From Azohydromonas caseinilytica (GTDB lineage Bacteria; Pseudomonadota; Gammaproteobacteria; Burkholderiales; Burkholderiaceae_C): a stretch of 64,000 bases of DNA. The position numbers were made by a program, and so were the translations under genes. This document shows, piece after piece, positions 9,939 to 19,808 of the stretch (position 1 is the first letter of the stretch; each line of letters begins with the position of its first letter). The stretch covers positions 124,001-188,000 of the forward strand of contig NZ_JABBFW010000003.1 of NCBI RefSeq assembly GCF_012927045.1. Reading direction: 5' to 3'. The notes beneath the pieces were generated by a model. The model did not search any database. It had not been told where the DNA came from and was given only the letters and a program-made list of their open reading frames with translations.

Positions 9939-10676
9939 TCAACCCATGTGCAGGCCGCCGTTGCAGCTGAAGTCGGCGCCGGTGGTGAAGCCCGACTCCT
10001 CGCCGGCCAGCCAGGCCACGATGGAGGCGATCTCCTCGGGCGTGCCCAGGCGCTTGATGGGGATGGTGGCGATGATCTTGTCCAGCACGTCCTGGCGGAT
10101 GGCCTTGACCATGTCGGTGGCGATGTAGCCGGGGCTCACGGTGTTGACCGTCACGCCCTTGGCCGCCACTTCCTGCGCCAGCGCCATCGTGAAGCCGTGC
10201 ATGCCGGCCTTGGCGGCGGAGTAGTTGGTCTGGCCGAACTGGCCCTTCTCGCCGTTGACGGACGAGATGTTGATGATGCGGCCCCAGCCCTTGTCGAGCA
10301 TGCCGTCGATCACCTGCTTGGTGACGTTGAACATGCTGTCGAGGTTGGTGGACATCACGGCCTGCCAATCGGCCTTGCTCATCTTGCGGAACTGGCCGTC
10401 GCGCGTGATGCCGGCGTTGTTGACCAGCACGTCCACGGTGCCGTGCTCGGCCTTGACCTTCTCGAAGGCGGCCACGGTGGAGTCCCAGTCGGCCACGTTG
10501 CCCACCGAGGCGTAGAAGGTGTAGCCCAGCGCCTTCTGCTCATCCAGCCACTTCTGGTAGTCACGGCTCGGGCCGCAGCCAGCGATGACCTTGAAGCCGT
10601 CCTTGTGCAGGCGCTGGCACATCGAGGTGCCGATGCCACCCATGCCGCCAGTCACGTAAGCCAGTTTTTGTGCCAT
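9939..10676 (-). CDS. phaB: Acetoacetyl-CoA reductase (NADPH)
   Basis: Second step of poly-3-hydroxybutyrate synthesis: reduces acetoacetyl-CoA to (R)-3-hydroxybutyryl-CoA. A short-chain dehydrogenase of 245 residues with the cofactor motif TGGMGGIG near residues 9-16, NNAG at 86-89, and the catalytic set N111, S138/S139, Y152 and K156. Long stretches (KGQFGQTNYS, AQEVAAKGVTVNTVSPGYI, ADFSCNGGLHMG) match the Cupriavidus-type PhaB. AAGGAG lies 7 nt before the ATG. It is the last gene of phaC-phaA-phaB, 116 bp after phaA with a 22-bp palindrome in the gap. Confidence 0.97.
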   Translation of the reverse strand: MAQKLAYVTGGMGGIGTSMCQRLHKDGFKVIAGCGPSRDYQKWLDEQKALGYTFYASVGNVADWDSTVAAFEKVKAEHGTVDVLVNNAGITRDGQFRKMSKADWQAVMSTNLDSMFNVTKQVIDGMLDKGWGRIINISSVNGEKGQFGQTNYSAAKAGMHGFTMALAQEVAAKGVTVNTVSPGYIATDMVKAIRQDVLDKIIATIPIKRLGTPEEIASIVAWLAGEESGFTTGADFSCNGGLHMG

Positions 10677-10760
10677 CTCTCTCTCCTTCAGAGGGCTGTC
10701 TCAGGCCCTTGGTGGTTTGCTTGAATCCAGTGTCCGGCGCCCGCCGCGGGACGCCGGATC

Positions 10761-10782
10761 GGGGGCGCCGGCCGGCGCCCCC
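10761..10782. repeat. Perfect 22-bp palindrome in the phaA-phaB gap
   Basis: GGGGGCGCCGG is followed directly by its reverse complement CCGGCGCCCCC. It lies 10 bp after the phaA stop codon (minus-strand direction). No T run follows, so it is more likely an mRNA-stability or partial-attenuation stem setting the phaA to phaB ratio than a full terminator. Confidence 0.55.
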
Positions 10783-10792
10783 GCTGCCTTGC

Positions 10793-11971
<1,179 letters not shown>

Positions 11972-12024
11972 GCTTATCTCCTCTTTGTCAAGGTCGGGGT
12001 AAAAAACGGCGCTGCTCCCGCGGC

Positions 12025-13722
12025 TCAGGCCTTCTGCTTCACGTAGCGCCCGGGGGCGGGCTCAATGGGCTTGTAGCTCTTGTTGCCCTGCGCCTTGGGC
12101 GCGGCAACCTCCTTGCCACCATGGGGCTTGAGCCAGTCGCTCCAGTCGCTCCACCAGCTGCCCGGGTGCTCGGTGGCCGACTCCAGCCACTTGGCGGGGT
12201 CGCCCGCGAGCTGCTCGTTGGTCCAGTAGCTGCGCTTCTTCTTCTGCGGCGGGTTGATCACGCCGGCGATGTGGCCCGAGGCGCCCAGCACATAGCGCTT
12301 GGGCCCCGAAAGGAGCTGGGTGCTGGCGTAGGCGGATTCCCAGGGCACGATGTGGTCCTCGCGCGAGCCGTAGATGTACACCGGTGCCTCGATGCGCGAG
12401 AGGTCCACCTTCTCGCCGCACACGCTCAGGGCGCCCGGGATGCGCAGCTTGTTCTCCAGGTAGGTATTGCGCAAGTACCAGCAGAACATGGGCCCGGGCA
12501 GGTTGGTGCTGTCGGAGTTCCAGTACAGCAGGTCGAAGGGCGGCGGCGCCTCGCCCTTGAGATAGTTGCCCACCACGTAGTTCCACACCAGGTCGTTGGG
12601 GCGCAGGAAGCTGAAGGTGGTGGCCAGCTCCTTGCCGCCCAGCAGCCCCGGGCCGTTGGGCGCCTTCTCGCCGATGGTCATCTCGCGCAGCCGCACGCCG
12701 GCCTCGTCGATGAACAGGTCCAGCACCCCGGTGTTGCTGAAGTCCAGCAGCGTGGTCAGCAGCGTGACGCTGGCCGCGGGCTGCTCGCCGCGCGCGGCCA
12801 GCACCGCCAGCGCGGTGGACAAGATGGTGCCGCCCACGCAGAAGCCCAGCGCATTGAGCTGCTCCTTGCCGCTGATCTGCTGCACCACGCGGATGGCGCG
12901 GATCACGCCCCGCTCCACGTAGTCGTCCCAGGTCTTGCCGGCAATGGAGGCGTCCGGGTTGCGCCAGCTGACCACGAACACGCGGTGGCCCTGCGCCACG
13001 GTGTAGCGGATCACGCTGTTGTCGGGCTGCAGGTCCAGGATGTAGTACTTGTTGATGCACGGCGGCACGAACAGGAAGGGCTTCTCGAACACCTTATCCG
13101 TCAGCGGCTTGTACTCCAGCAGCTGGAACAGCTCGTTCTCGTAGACCACGGTGCCCTCGGTGGTGGCGACGTTCTTGCCCACCTCGAACACGCTCTCGTC
13201 GGTCTGCGACACATGGCCCTGCCGGATGTCGTGCCAAAGCTGCTGCAGGCCCTGCGTGATGCTTTCGCCCTTGGTCTCCAGCGCCTTGCGCTGCGCCTCG
13301 GGATTGAGCGCCAGGAAGTTGCTTGGGCTCGCGGCGTCGATCCACTGCTGCACCGCGAAGCGGACTCGCGCCTTGGCCTTGGCATCGCCCTCGATGGACT
13401 CGGCCATCTGCATCAGCGTGCGGGCATTGAGCAGGTACACCTGCGCCAAGTAGGAGGCGGCCGGGTTCTTGGCCCAGTCCTCGGCCGAGAACCGGCGGTC
13501 ACCCAGCTGCGTCGGCTGCGCCTGGCCATCGGGCTGCAGGCGGCCCAGGGTCTGGTTCCACAGCGCGGTCGCCTGATTGAGGTATTCGCCCTGCAGCTTG
13601 GTCATGGCCTGCACCGGCAGGTTCAGCCCGGACATGGTGCGCAGGGCGTCCGAGATGGCTGCGCTCAGTGCCGAAGCGTTGTCGCCAAACTGCTGCAACG
13701 TGGGAATGGGGTTGAGTGTCAT
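12025..13722 (-). CDS. phaC: Class I poly(3-hydroxyalkanoate) synthase
   Basis: Polymerises (R)-3-hydroxybutyryl-CoA into PHB on the granule surface. The 565 residues include the lipase-like box GFCVGG with nucleophile C295, and the rest of the triad D456 (GSREDHIVP) and H484 ([11 protein letters not shown]). Length and the absence of a phaE or phaR partner fit class I. GAGGAG lies 6 nt before ATG. First gene of the phaC-phaA-phaB operon. The upstream region holds a direct repeat of CATTCT(A/G)CG, but I find no copy there of the PhaR-type repeats seen at the phasin gene. Confidence 0.97.
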   Translation of the reverse strand: MTLNPIPTLQQFGDNASALSAAISDALRTMSGLNLPVQAMTKLQGEYLNQATALWNQTLGRLQPDGQAQPTQLGDRRFSAEDWAKNPAASYLAQVYLLNARTLMQMAESIEGDAKAKARVRFAVQQWIDAASPSNFLALNPEAQRKALETKGESITQGLQQLWHDIRQGHVSQTDESVFEVGKNVATTEGTVVYENELFQLLEYKPLTDKVFEKPFLFVPPCINKYYILDLQPDNSVIRYTVAQGHRVFVVSWRNPDASIAGKTWDDYVERGVIRAIRVVQQISGKEQLNALGFCVGGTILSTALAVLAARGEQPAASVTLLTTLLDFSNTGVLDLFIDEAGVRLREMTIGEKAPNGPGLLGGKELATTFSFLRPNDLVWNYVVGNYLKGEAPPPFDLLYWNSDSTNLPGPMFCWYLRNTYLENKLRIPGALSVCGEKVDLSRIEAPVYIYGSREDHIVPWESAYASTQLLSGPKRYVLGASGHIAGVINPPQKKKRSYWTNEQLAGDPAKWLESATEHPGSWWSDWSDWLKPHGGKEVAAPKAQGNKSYKPIEPAPGRYVKQKA

Positions 13723-13809
13723 GCTCGTCTCCTCAGGACTTTTTTCACGAAAACCGCTGCTGTGTAGCGTTGTAGGCCCCGCGTCTTACCGCATCATGAC
13801 AACTGTTTT

Positions 13810-13835
13810 CATTCTACGAAATACGTCATTCTGCG
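13810..13835. promoter_or_regulatory. Direct repeat in the phaC upstream region
   Basis: CATTCTACG (13810-13818) and CATTCTGCG (13827-13835) are spaced by 17 bp, about 90-110 bp upstream of phaC and just upstream of the divergent small membrane gene. The region is the most A+T-rich in the 130-bp gap. It may be an operator; the binding protein is unknown. Confidence 0.3.
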
Positions 13836-13853
13836 TAAGCGCGGGTTTGTCCT

Positions 13854-14111
13854 ATGTACTTGGTGGCTCTGGGATGGCTGTACGTGGTGTTGATGATGGC
13901 CGTGGCCGAGGCCATGGCGCCCAGCGGCACGGTGCTGGGGGCCGTCTTCACCTTCCTGCTGTATGGCGTGCTGCCGCTGTCCATCGTGCTGTACCTCATG
14001 GGCACGCCGGCACGGCGCCAGGCGCGCCGGCGCGCCGAGGCGCTAGCCGAGCCAGACCGCGGCAGCCTGCCGTCCGGTGACCCGGTCGCGCCGGAACGAA
14101 AAGAACCTTGA
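13854..14111 (+). CDS. Conserved small membrane protein
   Basis: An 85-residue protein with two hydrophobic helices (about residues 3-20 and 27-50) followed by a highly charged cytosolic tail (PARRQARRRAEAL). I recognise this as a small conserved protein commonly found next to pgeF in Comamonadaceae, with no assigned function. Its last 69 bp overlap the 3' end of pgeF on the opposite strand, an unusually long convergent overlap. No clear Shine-Dalgarno sequence is visible at ATG 13854. Confidence 0.7.
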   Translation: MYLVALGWLYVVLMMAVAEAMAPSGTVLGAVFTFLLYGVLPLSIVLYLMGTPARRQARRRAEALAEPDRGSLPSGDPVAPERKEP

Positions 14112-14825
14112 AGCATCCGCTGCCGTGCACCACTGTCCGCCGCTGATCTGACGCAGACCTGCCATTTCGAGCCGCCGCCGCGCCAGCGCCGGCAGGTCGG
14201 CCAGCCAGCGCGCACTGCCGTCATCGCGAGGCCGTGACACGAAGGCCGGATCACCCGCGGCCGGATCGACGCCGAAGCCGCGCAGCACGTCGGCGCCCAC
14301 CTCGAACTGCGCCGGGCCGATGCAGGGCCCCAGCCAGGCCACCACGTCCTGCGGCGCGCATTGCGCCGCCGCGCACAGCTCGGACAGCGTGTTCTCCAGC
14401 ACCCCGCCGGCCAGCCCGCGCCAGCCCGCATGCGCGGCGCCCACGGTGCGGCCATTGAGGGCGGCAAACAGCACCGGCAGGCAGTCCGCGACCTGCACCA
14501 CGCAGGCCACGCCGCGCTCGCTGGTGACGGCGGCGTCGGCCTCGGGCGGCACTTGCGCCGTGGCCCGCGCATCCGCCAGGCTCACCCGCAACACCCGCGT
14601 GCCGTGCACCTGGCGCAGCCAGGCCGGCACGGCGCCCAGGGCCGCCGTGAAGCGGGCCCGGTTCTCGGCCACGGCGGCCGGGTCATCCCCCACCGCGTCA
14701 CCCAGGTTGCAGCTGTGCCAGGGTGCGGCGCTGACGCCGCCGGCGCGCGTGCTCATGAGCGCGCTCACATTGGCCGGCGCCGGCCACTGCGGCCTCATCA
14801 CGCCCTGCAGGGCCTCACTCGGCAT
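14043..14825 (-). CDS. pgeF: Peptidoglycan editing factor / multicopper polyphenol oxidase family (YfiH)
   Basis: A DUF152/laccase-domain protein of 260 residues. In E. coli the homologue helps keep L-Ser out of the peptide stem of peptidoglycan, and related proteins show purine nucleoside or phenol-oxidising activity in vitro. Metal-site motifs are present in order: RQVHG, VADCLPVLFA, GAAHAGWRGLAGG, GPCIGP and the C-terminal FFSFRRD. Its ATG lies inside the end of maiA (11-bp overlap), so translation is probably coupled. The 3' end overlaps the small membrane gene on the other strand by 69 bp. Confidence 0.92.
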   Translation of the reverse strand: MPSEALQGVMRPQWPAPANVSALMSTRAGGVSAAPWHSCNLGDAVGDDPAAVAENRARFTAALGAVPAWLRQVHGTRVLRVSLADARATAQVPPEADAAVTSERGVACVVQVADCLPVLFAALNGRTVGAAHAGWRGLAGGVLENTLSELCAAAQCAPQDVVAWLGPCIGPAQFEVGADVLRGFGVDPAAGDPAFVSRPRDDGSARWLADLPALARRRLEMAGLRQISGGQWCTAADASRFFSFRRDRVTGRQAAAVWLG

Positions 14826-15453
14826 CGGGGCAAGCGGAGGGCTGCGTCTTGGAGAAGGCGTCGAGCTGCATGCAGGTCTCGAACACGCGCATCACGGTGG
14901 GCACGTGATCGAGGCGGCATTCGAAACGCTGGGCGTTGAAGATCTGCGGCACCAGCACGCAGTCGGCCAGGGTCGGCGTGTCGCCATGGCAGAAGCGGCC
15001 GGTGGCGGGATGGTTCGCGAGCTGGCGCTCCACCGTCTCCAGCCCGGTTTCGACCCAGTGCCGGTACCAGCGGTTCTTTTCTTCCTCGCCGACCTTGAGC
15101 GAGCGCACCAGGTAGCGCAGCACGCGCAGGTTGTTGAGCGGGTGGATCTCGCAGGCGATGTCCTGCGCCAGGGCCCGCACGCGGGCGCGCCCGAGCGGAT
15201 CGGCCGGCAGCAGCGGGGGCTGCGGGTGGGTCTCGTCGAGGTACTCGATGATGGCCATCGACTGCGTCAGCGTCGCATCGCCATCCTTGAGCAGCGGCAC
15301 CAGCCGCGATGCCGACACGGCGCCGTAGGACTCGCCGAACTGCTCGCTCTTGGCCAGATGCACCGGCTTGTATTCATAGGCCAGGCCCTTGAGGGCCAGC
15401 GCAATGCGCACGCGGTACGAGGCTGAGGAGCGGAAGTAGTTGTACAGCTGCAT
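14815..15453 (-). CDS. maiA: Maleylacetoacetate isomerase (zeta-class glutathione transferase)
   Basis: Glutathione-dependent cis-trans isomerisation of maleylacetoacetate to fumarylacetoacetate in tyrosine/homogentisate or gentisate breakdown. The zeta-class signature SSASYRVRIAL occurs at residues 9-19, and DIACEIHPLNNLRVL marks the start of the helical domain. Length 212 is typical. No homogentisate dioxygenase or fumarylacetoacetase gene is adjacent, so the isomerase is detached from its pathway here. It overlaps pgeF by 11 bp. No strong Shine-Dalgarno site precedes ATG 15453. Confidence 0.9.
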   Translation of the reverse strand: MQLYNYFRSSASYRVRIALALKGLAYEYKPVHLAKSEQFGESYGAVSASRLVPLLKDGDATLTQSMAIIEYLDETHPQPPLLPADPLGRARVRALAQDIACEIHPLNNLRVLRYLVRSLKVGEEEKNRWYRHWVETGLETVERQLANHPATGRFCHGDTPTLADCVLVPQIFNAQRFECRLDHVPTVMRVFETCMQLDAFSKTQPSACPDAE

Positions 15454-15573
15454 GTCTGACGTCTAACGTAACTGCGAGATTGCGGGATTGACGCAGCGCA
15501 GCATAAACCTGCGCGAGCGCGTTCGGGCATGGCGTGAACCCTGCACCACGCCCGGGGCCTCGGAGGGCCACGC

Positions 15574-15579
15574 TAAACT
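15574..15579 (+). promoter_or_regulatory. -10-like element next to the Nudix gene start
   Basis: TAAACT ends 6 nt before ATG 15586, predicting a leaderless or near-leaderless mRNA. No Shine-Dalgarno sequence is present. Confidence 0.45.
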
Positions 15580-15585
15580 CAGCCT

Positions 15586-16137
15586 ATGCTTTTGTCCGAG
15601 CGCAGCAGGATCCAGCACTGCCCCGCCTGCGGTAGCCATGTGCAATACCGCATTCCACCTGATGACAACCGGGAACGCGCGGTGTGTCCGGCCTGCAGCC
15701 GCATCCACTACGAGAACCCGCTCAACGTCGTCGGCACCCTGCCGACCTGGAACGACCAGGTGCTGCTGTGCCTGCGCAACATCGAGCCCAGGCGCGGCTT
15801 CTGGACGCTGCCGGCGGGCTTCATGGAGCTGGGCGAAACCACTTCCCAGGGCGCGCTGCGCGAGACGGCCGAAGAAGCCGGCGCCCATATCGAGCTCGGG
15901 CCGCTGTTCAGCGTCATGAACGTGCGCCAGGTCGGCCAGGTCCACCTGTATTACCTGGCCCAACTGCAGGACACCACCTTCGACCCCGGCCCCGAGACCA
16001 TCGAGGCGCGCCTGTTCAGCGAGGCCGACATCCCCTGGGACCAGATCGCCTTCCGCACCGTGCGCGAGACGCTCAAGCGCTATTTCGAGGACCGCAAGCA
16101 CGGCCAGTTCGGGCTGCATACCGCAGATATCGAATAA
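15586..16137 (+). CDS. Nudix hydrolase with N-terminal zinc ribbon (NudC-like)
   Basis: Hydrolyses a nucleoside diphosphate linked to another moiety, most likely NAD(H), ADP-ribose or FAD. Four cysteines (C12, C15, C34, C37 in CPAC pairs) form a zinc ribbon. The Nudix box GFMELGETTSQGALRETAEE starts at residue 79 and carries the full G-x5-E-x7-RE-x2-EE pattern. The 183-residue length is short for NudC because the N-terminal domain is missing, so the exact substrate cannot be fixed. It lies divergently from maiA and ends in a strong bidirectional terminator shared with lpdA. Confidence 0.9.
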   Translation: MLLSERSRIQHCPACGSHVQYRIPPDDNRERAVCPACSRIHYENPLNVVGTLPTWNDQVLLCLRNIEPRRGFWTLPAGFMELGETTSQGALRETAEEAGAHIELGPLFSVMNVRQVGQVHLYYLAQLQDTTFDPGPETIEARLFSEADIPWDQIAFRTVRETLKRYFEDRKHGQFGLHTADIE

Positions 16138-16167
16138 GCGGTGGGCGCGGGCACGCGCCCTGCTGTG

Positions 16168-16205
16168 CATGAAAAACGCGCCGCAATGACGGCGCGTTTT
16201 TCATG
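16168..16205. terminator. Strong bidirectional terminator
   Basis: CATGAAAAACGCGCC (16168-16182) and GGCGCGTTTTTCATG (16191-16205) form a perfect 15-bp stem with an 8-nt loop and a T run on each strand. It closes the convergent Nudix and PDH transcription units. Confidence 0.95.
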
Positions 16206-16252
16206 GTGAGCCGTAACGGCCCCGCGCCGGTGTGGCGCGGGACTGTCGTCGC

Positions 16253-18073
16253 TCAGCGCTTCTGCGGCGGCAGGTCCGTGCAGGTGCCGTGGGCCACTTC
16301 CGCAGCCATGCCGATGCTCTCGCCCAGCGTCGGGTGCGGGTGGATGGTCTTGCCGATGTCCACCTCGTCCGCGCCCATCTCGATGGCCAGCGCGATCTCG
16401 CCGATCATGTCGCCGGCATGCGTGCCGACGATGCCGCCGCCCAGGATGCGGTGCGTCTCGGCATCGAAGAGGAGCTTCGTGAAACCCTCGTCGCGGCCGT
16501 TGGCGATGGCGCGGCCGGAGGCCGTCCAGGGGAACAGGCCCTTCTTCACCTTGACGCCACGCTGCTTGGCCTCGTCCTCGGTCAGGCCCACCCAGGCCAC
16601 CTCGGGGTCGGTATAGGCCACGCTGGGGATCACCCGCGCATCGAAGCGCGCATGCTCGTCGCCCGAAGCCACCTCGGCCGCCACGTGCGCCTCGTGCACC
16701 GCCTTGTGCGCCAGCATGGGCTGGCCGACGATGTCGCCGATGGCGAAGATGTGCGGCACGTTAGTGCGCATCTGCACGTCCACCGGGATGAAGCCGCGGT
16801 CGGTCACCACCACGCCGGCGTTCTCGGCGCCGATCTTCTTGCCGTTGGGCGTGCGGCCCACGGCCTGCAGCACGAGGTCGTACATCCCTTCGCTCTTGGC
16901 GCCGTCCAGCCCCTCGAACTGCACCCGGATGCCGTCGGCCGTGGCTTCGGCGCCCACCGTCTTCGTCTTCAACATGATGTTGTCGAAGCGAGGGGCGTTC
17001 ATCTTCTGCCACACCTTGACGAGGTCGCGATCGGCGCCCTGCATCAGGCCGTCGAGCATCTCCACCACGTCCAGGCGTGCGCCCAGCGTGGAGTACACGG
17101 TGCCCATCTCCAGGCCGATGATGCCGCCGCCGACGACCAGCATCTTCTTGGGCTGCTGGCGCAGCTGCAGCGCCCCGGTGCTGTCCACGATGCGCGGGTC
17201 ATCGGGCAGGAACGGCAGCCGCACCGCCTGCGAGCCGGCGGCGATGATGCAGTTCTTGAAGCGGATGACCTTCTCGCCGCCGGTGCGCTCCTGGCCCTCG
17301 CCGCCGGTTTCCAGCACCTTGACGTGGTGCGGGTCCACGAAGTTGCCGTAGCCACGCACGATGGTGACCTTGCGCATCTTGGCCATCGCGCCCAGGCCGC
17401 CGGTGAGCTTGCCCACGACCTTGGACTTGTGGGCGCGCATCTTGTCGATGTCCACCGTCGGCTCGGCGAAGGTGACGCCCAGGTCGGCGAAGTGCTTGAC
17501 CTCGTCCATCACCGCGGCGACGTGCAGCAAGGCCTTGGACGGGATGCAGCCCACGTTCAGGCACACGCCGCCCAGGGTGGCGTAGCGCTCGACCAGGACC
17601 ACCTTCAGCCCCAAGTCGGCGGCGCGGAAGGCGGCGGAGTAGCCGCCCGGGCCGGCACCGAGCACGAGCATGTCGCACTCGAGGTCGGCCGTGCCGGAGA
17701 AGGTGGCGGCATTGGGAGCGGGCGCCACGGGCGCCGCCTTCGGGAAGGCTTGCTCCTGTCCCTTGGAGTAGGACTCGGGCGCAGTCGGCTGCGCCGGGGC
17801 CGGTGCGGCGGCGGCCGGTGCCCCGGCGGCGGCGCCCTCGGCCTCCAGCATCAGGATCAGCGAGCCTTCGCTGACCTTGTCGCCCAGATTGACCTTGAGC
17901 TCCTTGACGGTGCCGGCGTGCGAGGACGGGATCTCCATGGAGGCCTTGTCCGACTCCACGGTGATGAGGCTTTGCTCCTCCTTCACCGTGTCGCCGGGCT
18001 TGACCAGCACCTCGATGACCGCGACGTCCTTGAAATCGCCGATGTCGGGAACCTTGACTTCGATCAGTGCCAT
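16253..18073 (-). CDS. lpdA: Dihydrolipoyl dehydrogenase (E3) with N-terminal lipoyl domain
   Basis: Reoxidises dihydrolipoamide in the pyruvate dehydrogenase complex, passing electrons by FAD and a disulfide to NAD+. Start ATG 18073 gives [14 protein letters not shown]; an upstream in-frame ATG would add 28 residues overlapping aceF and is unlikely. A lipoyl domain (K43 in ESDKASME) is followed by an Ala/Pro linker to about residue 130, FAD motif [11 protein letters not shown], redox disulfide GGVCLNVGC, and the C-terminal dimer domain with the active His in HPHPT. The 606 residues match the lipoyl-bearing E3 known in Neisseria and Cupriavidus. Third gene of aceE-aceF-lpdA. Confidence 0.96.
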   Translation of the reverse strand: MALIEVKVPDIGDFKDVAVIEVLVKPGDTVKEEQSLITVESDKASMEIPSSHAGTVKELKVNLGDKVSEGSLILMLEAEGAAAGAPAAAAPAPAQPTAPESYSKGQEQAFPKAAPVAPAPNAATFSGTADLECDMLVLGAGPGGYSAAFRAADLGLKVVLVERYATLGGVCLNVGCIPSKALLHVAAVMDEVKHFADLGVTFAEPTVDIDKMRAHKSKVVGKLTGGLGAMAKMRKVTIVRGYGNFVDPHHVKVLETGGEGQERTGGEKVIRFKNCIIAAGSQAVRLPFLPDDPRIVDSTGALQLRQQPKKMLVVGGGIIGLEMGTVYSTLGARLDVVEMLDGLMQGADRDLVKVWQKMNAPRFDNIMLKTKTVGAEATADGIRVQFEGLDGAKSEGMYDLVLQAVGRTPNGKKIGAENAGVVVTDRGFIPVDVQMRTNVPHIFAIGDIVGQPMLAHKAVHEAHVAAEVASGDEHARFDARVIPSVAYTDPEVAWVGLTEDEAKQRGVKVKKGLFPWTASGRAIANGRDEGFTKLLFDAETHRILGGGIVGTHAGDMIGEIALAIEMGADEVDIGKTIHPHPTLGESIGMAAEVAHGTCTDLPPQKR

Positions 18074-19772
18074 GTCGTCGGTTCCTTTACAGCAGCACGC
18101 GGCGGAAGTCCGCCAGGATCTGGCACAGGTACGCGTTGAAGCGCGCGGCGGCGGCACCGTCCACGGCGCGGTGGTCCCACGACAGCGACAGCGGCAGCGT
18201 CAGGCGCGGCACGAACTGCTTGCCGTCCCACTTCGGTTCCATCGTGCTCTTGCACACGCCCAGGATCGCCACTTCCGGCGCGTTGATGATGGGCGTGAAG
18301 TAGCGCCCGCCGATGCCGCCCAGCGAGGAGATGCTGAAGCAGCCGCCGGTCATGTCAGCCGGGCCGAGCTTGCCGTCGCGGGCCTTCTTGGCCAGCTCCG
18401 ACATCTCCTGGCTGATCTGCAGCACGCCCTTCTTGTCGGCGTCCTTGATCACCGGCACCACCAGGCCGTTGGGCGTGTCGGCGGCGAAGCCGATGTGGAA
18501 GTACTGCTTGAGCACCACCTGGTCGCCGTCGAGCGAGGCGTTGAACTCGGGGAACTTCTTGAGCGCGGCCACGGTGGCCTTGATCAGGAAGGCCAGCATC
18601 GTCACCTTGACGCCGGACTTCTCGTTCTCCTTGTTGAGCTGCACGCGGAAGGCTTCGAGCTCGGTGATGTCGGCATCGTCGTGGTTCGTGACGTGGGGGA
18701 TCACGACCCAGTTGCGGTGCAGGTTGGCACCGCTGATCTTCTTGATGCGCGATAGGTCCTTGCGCTCGACGGGGCCGAACTTGGCGAAGTCCACCTGCGG
18801 CCAGGGCAGCAGGCCCGGGAAGGCGCCGCCGGCGGCCGCGGCGGGCGCCTTGGCGGCGGCCGCCTTGGTCTGCGCCGTGCCGGCCATCACGGCCTTGACG
18901 AAGTTCTGCAGGTCGTCCTGGGTGATGCGGCCCTTGGGGCCACTGCCCTTGACCTCTTCCAGCGGCACGCCCAGCGCGCGGGCCTGCAGCCGGATCGAGG
19001 GCGAGGCGTGCGGCAGGTTGCCCTTGGGCGCCGTGGGCTCGTGCGCGGGCAGCGCCGCCGTCGGCGACGTGCGCGTGCCCGCAGGCGCCAGGTCGGGCGC
19101 GACCACGGTGGCCGACGACGGGGCCGGTGCGGCCGCCGCCGGGGCCGCGGCAGCCGGCGCGGGTGCCGGGGCGGCGGCGCCGCCGGCGCCCTCCAGGATC
19201 ACGAGCAGCGAGCCCTCGTTGACCTTGTCGCCCAGCTTCACCAGCACTTCCTTGACGGTGCCGGCGTGCGAGGACGGGATCTCCATGGAGGCCTTGTCGG
19301 ACTCCACGGTGATCAGGCTCTGCTCGACCTTGACCTGGTCGCCGGGCTTGACGAAGACCTCGATCACGGCGACGTCCTTGAAGTCGCCGATGTCGGGCAC
19401 CTTCACCTCGATCCGGCCGCCGCCGGCGGCCGGCGCGGGGGCCGCGGCCGCGGGCGTGGGCGCCGCGGAGGGTGCGGGCTGCTGCGCCACGGCCGGCGCC
19501 GCGGGCGCCGGCGCCGGGGCGGCGGCTGCGGCCGCGCCGGTCTCCACGCGCATCACCAGCGAGCCTTCGCTCACCTTGTCGCCGATCTTGGTGAGCAGTT
19601 CCTTGACCACGCCGGCGTGCGACGAGGGGATCTCCATGGAGGCCTTGTCGCTCTCCACCGTGATCAGGCTCTGCTCGGCTTGCACCGTGTCACCGGGCTT
19701 GACCAGCACCTCGATCACCGCCACGTCCTTGAAGTCCCCGATATCCGGGACCAACACATCCACCAATGCCAT
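17856..19772 (-). repeat. Three near-identical lipoyl-domain coding repeats in aceF and lpdA
   Basis: Copies lie at about 17856-18073 (lpdA), 19193-19410 (aceF, second) and 19553-19772 (aceF, first). All encode a domain with [14 protein letters not shown] and [18 protein letters not shown], and long stretches are also nearly identical in DNA, as between 17905-17945 and 19258-19300. They are linked by Ala/Pro-rich hinges. Confidence 0.85.
18087..19772 (-). CDS. aceF: Dihydrolipoyllysine-residue acetyltransferase (E2) of pyruvate dehydrogenase
   Basis: Core of the PDH complex: transfers the acetyl group from lipoyl-lysine to CoA. Two lipoyl domains have lipoylated K43 and K160, joined by Ala/Pro-rich linkers. 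The peripheral-subunit-binding domain ([28 protein letters not shown]) lies near residues 258-295. The catalytic domain ends with SWDHRAVDG, containing the active His and Asp. The 561 residues fit a two-lipoyl E2. CGGAGA lies about 9 nt before ATG. aceE ends 36 bp upstream and lpdA starts 13 bp downstream, so the three genes form one operon. Confidence 0.97.
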   Translation of the reverse strand: MALVDVLVPDIGDFKDVAVIEVLVKPGDTVQAEQSLITVESDKASMEIPSSHAGVVKELLTKIGDKVSEGSLVMRVETGAAAAAAPAPAPAAPAVAQQPAPSAAPTPAAAAPAPAAGGGRIEVKVPDIGDFKDVAVIEVFVKPGDQVKVEQSLITVESDKASMEIPSSHAGTVKEVLVKLGDKVNEGSLLVILEGAGGAAAPAPAPAAAAPAAAAPAPSSATVVAPDLAPAGTRTSPTAALPAHEPTAPKGNLPHASPSIRLQARALGVPLEEVKGSGPKGRITQDDLQNFVKAVMAGTAQTKAAAAKAPAAAAGGAFPGLLPWPQVDFAKFGPVERKDLSRIKKISGANLHRNWVVIPHVTNHDDADITELEAFRVQLNKENEKSGVKVTMLAFLIKATVAALKKFPEFNASLDGDQVVLKQYFHIGFAADTPNGLVVPVIKDADKKGVLQISQEMSELAKKARDGKLGPADMTGGCFSISSLGGIGGRYFTPIINAPEVAILGVCKSTMEPKWDGKQFVPRLTLPLSLSWDHRAVDGAAAARFNAYLCQILADFRRVLL

Positions 19773-19808
19773 GGGGAATATCTCCGTTTGTTGTTGTGCG
19801 GCGCCGCG

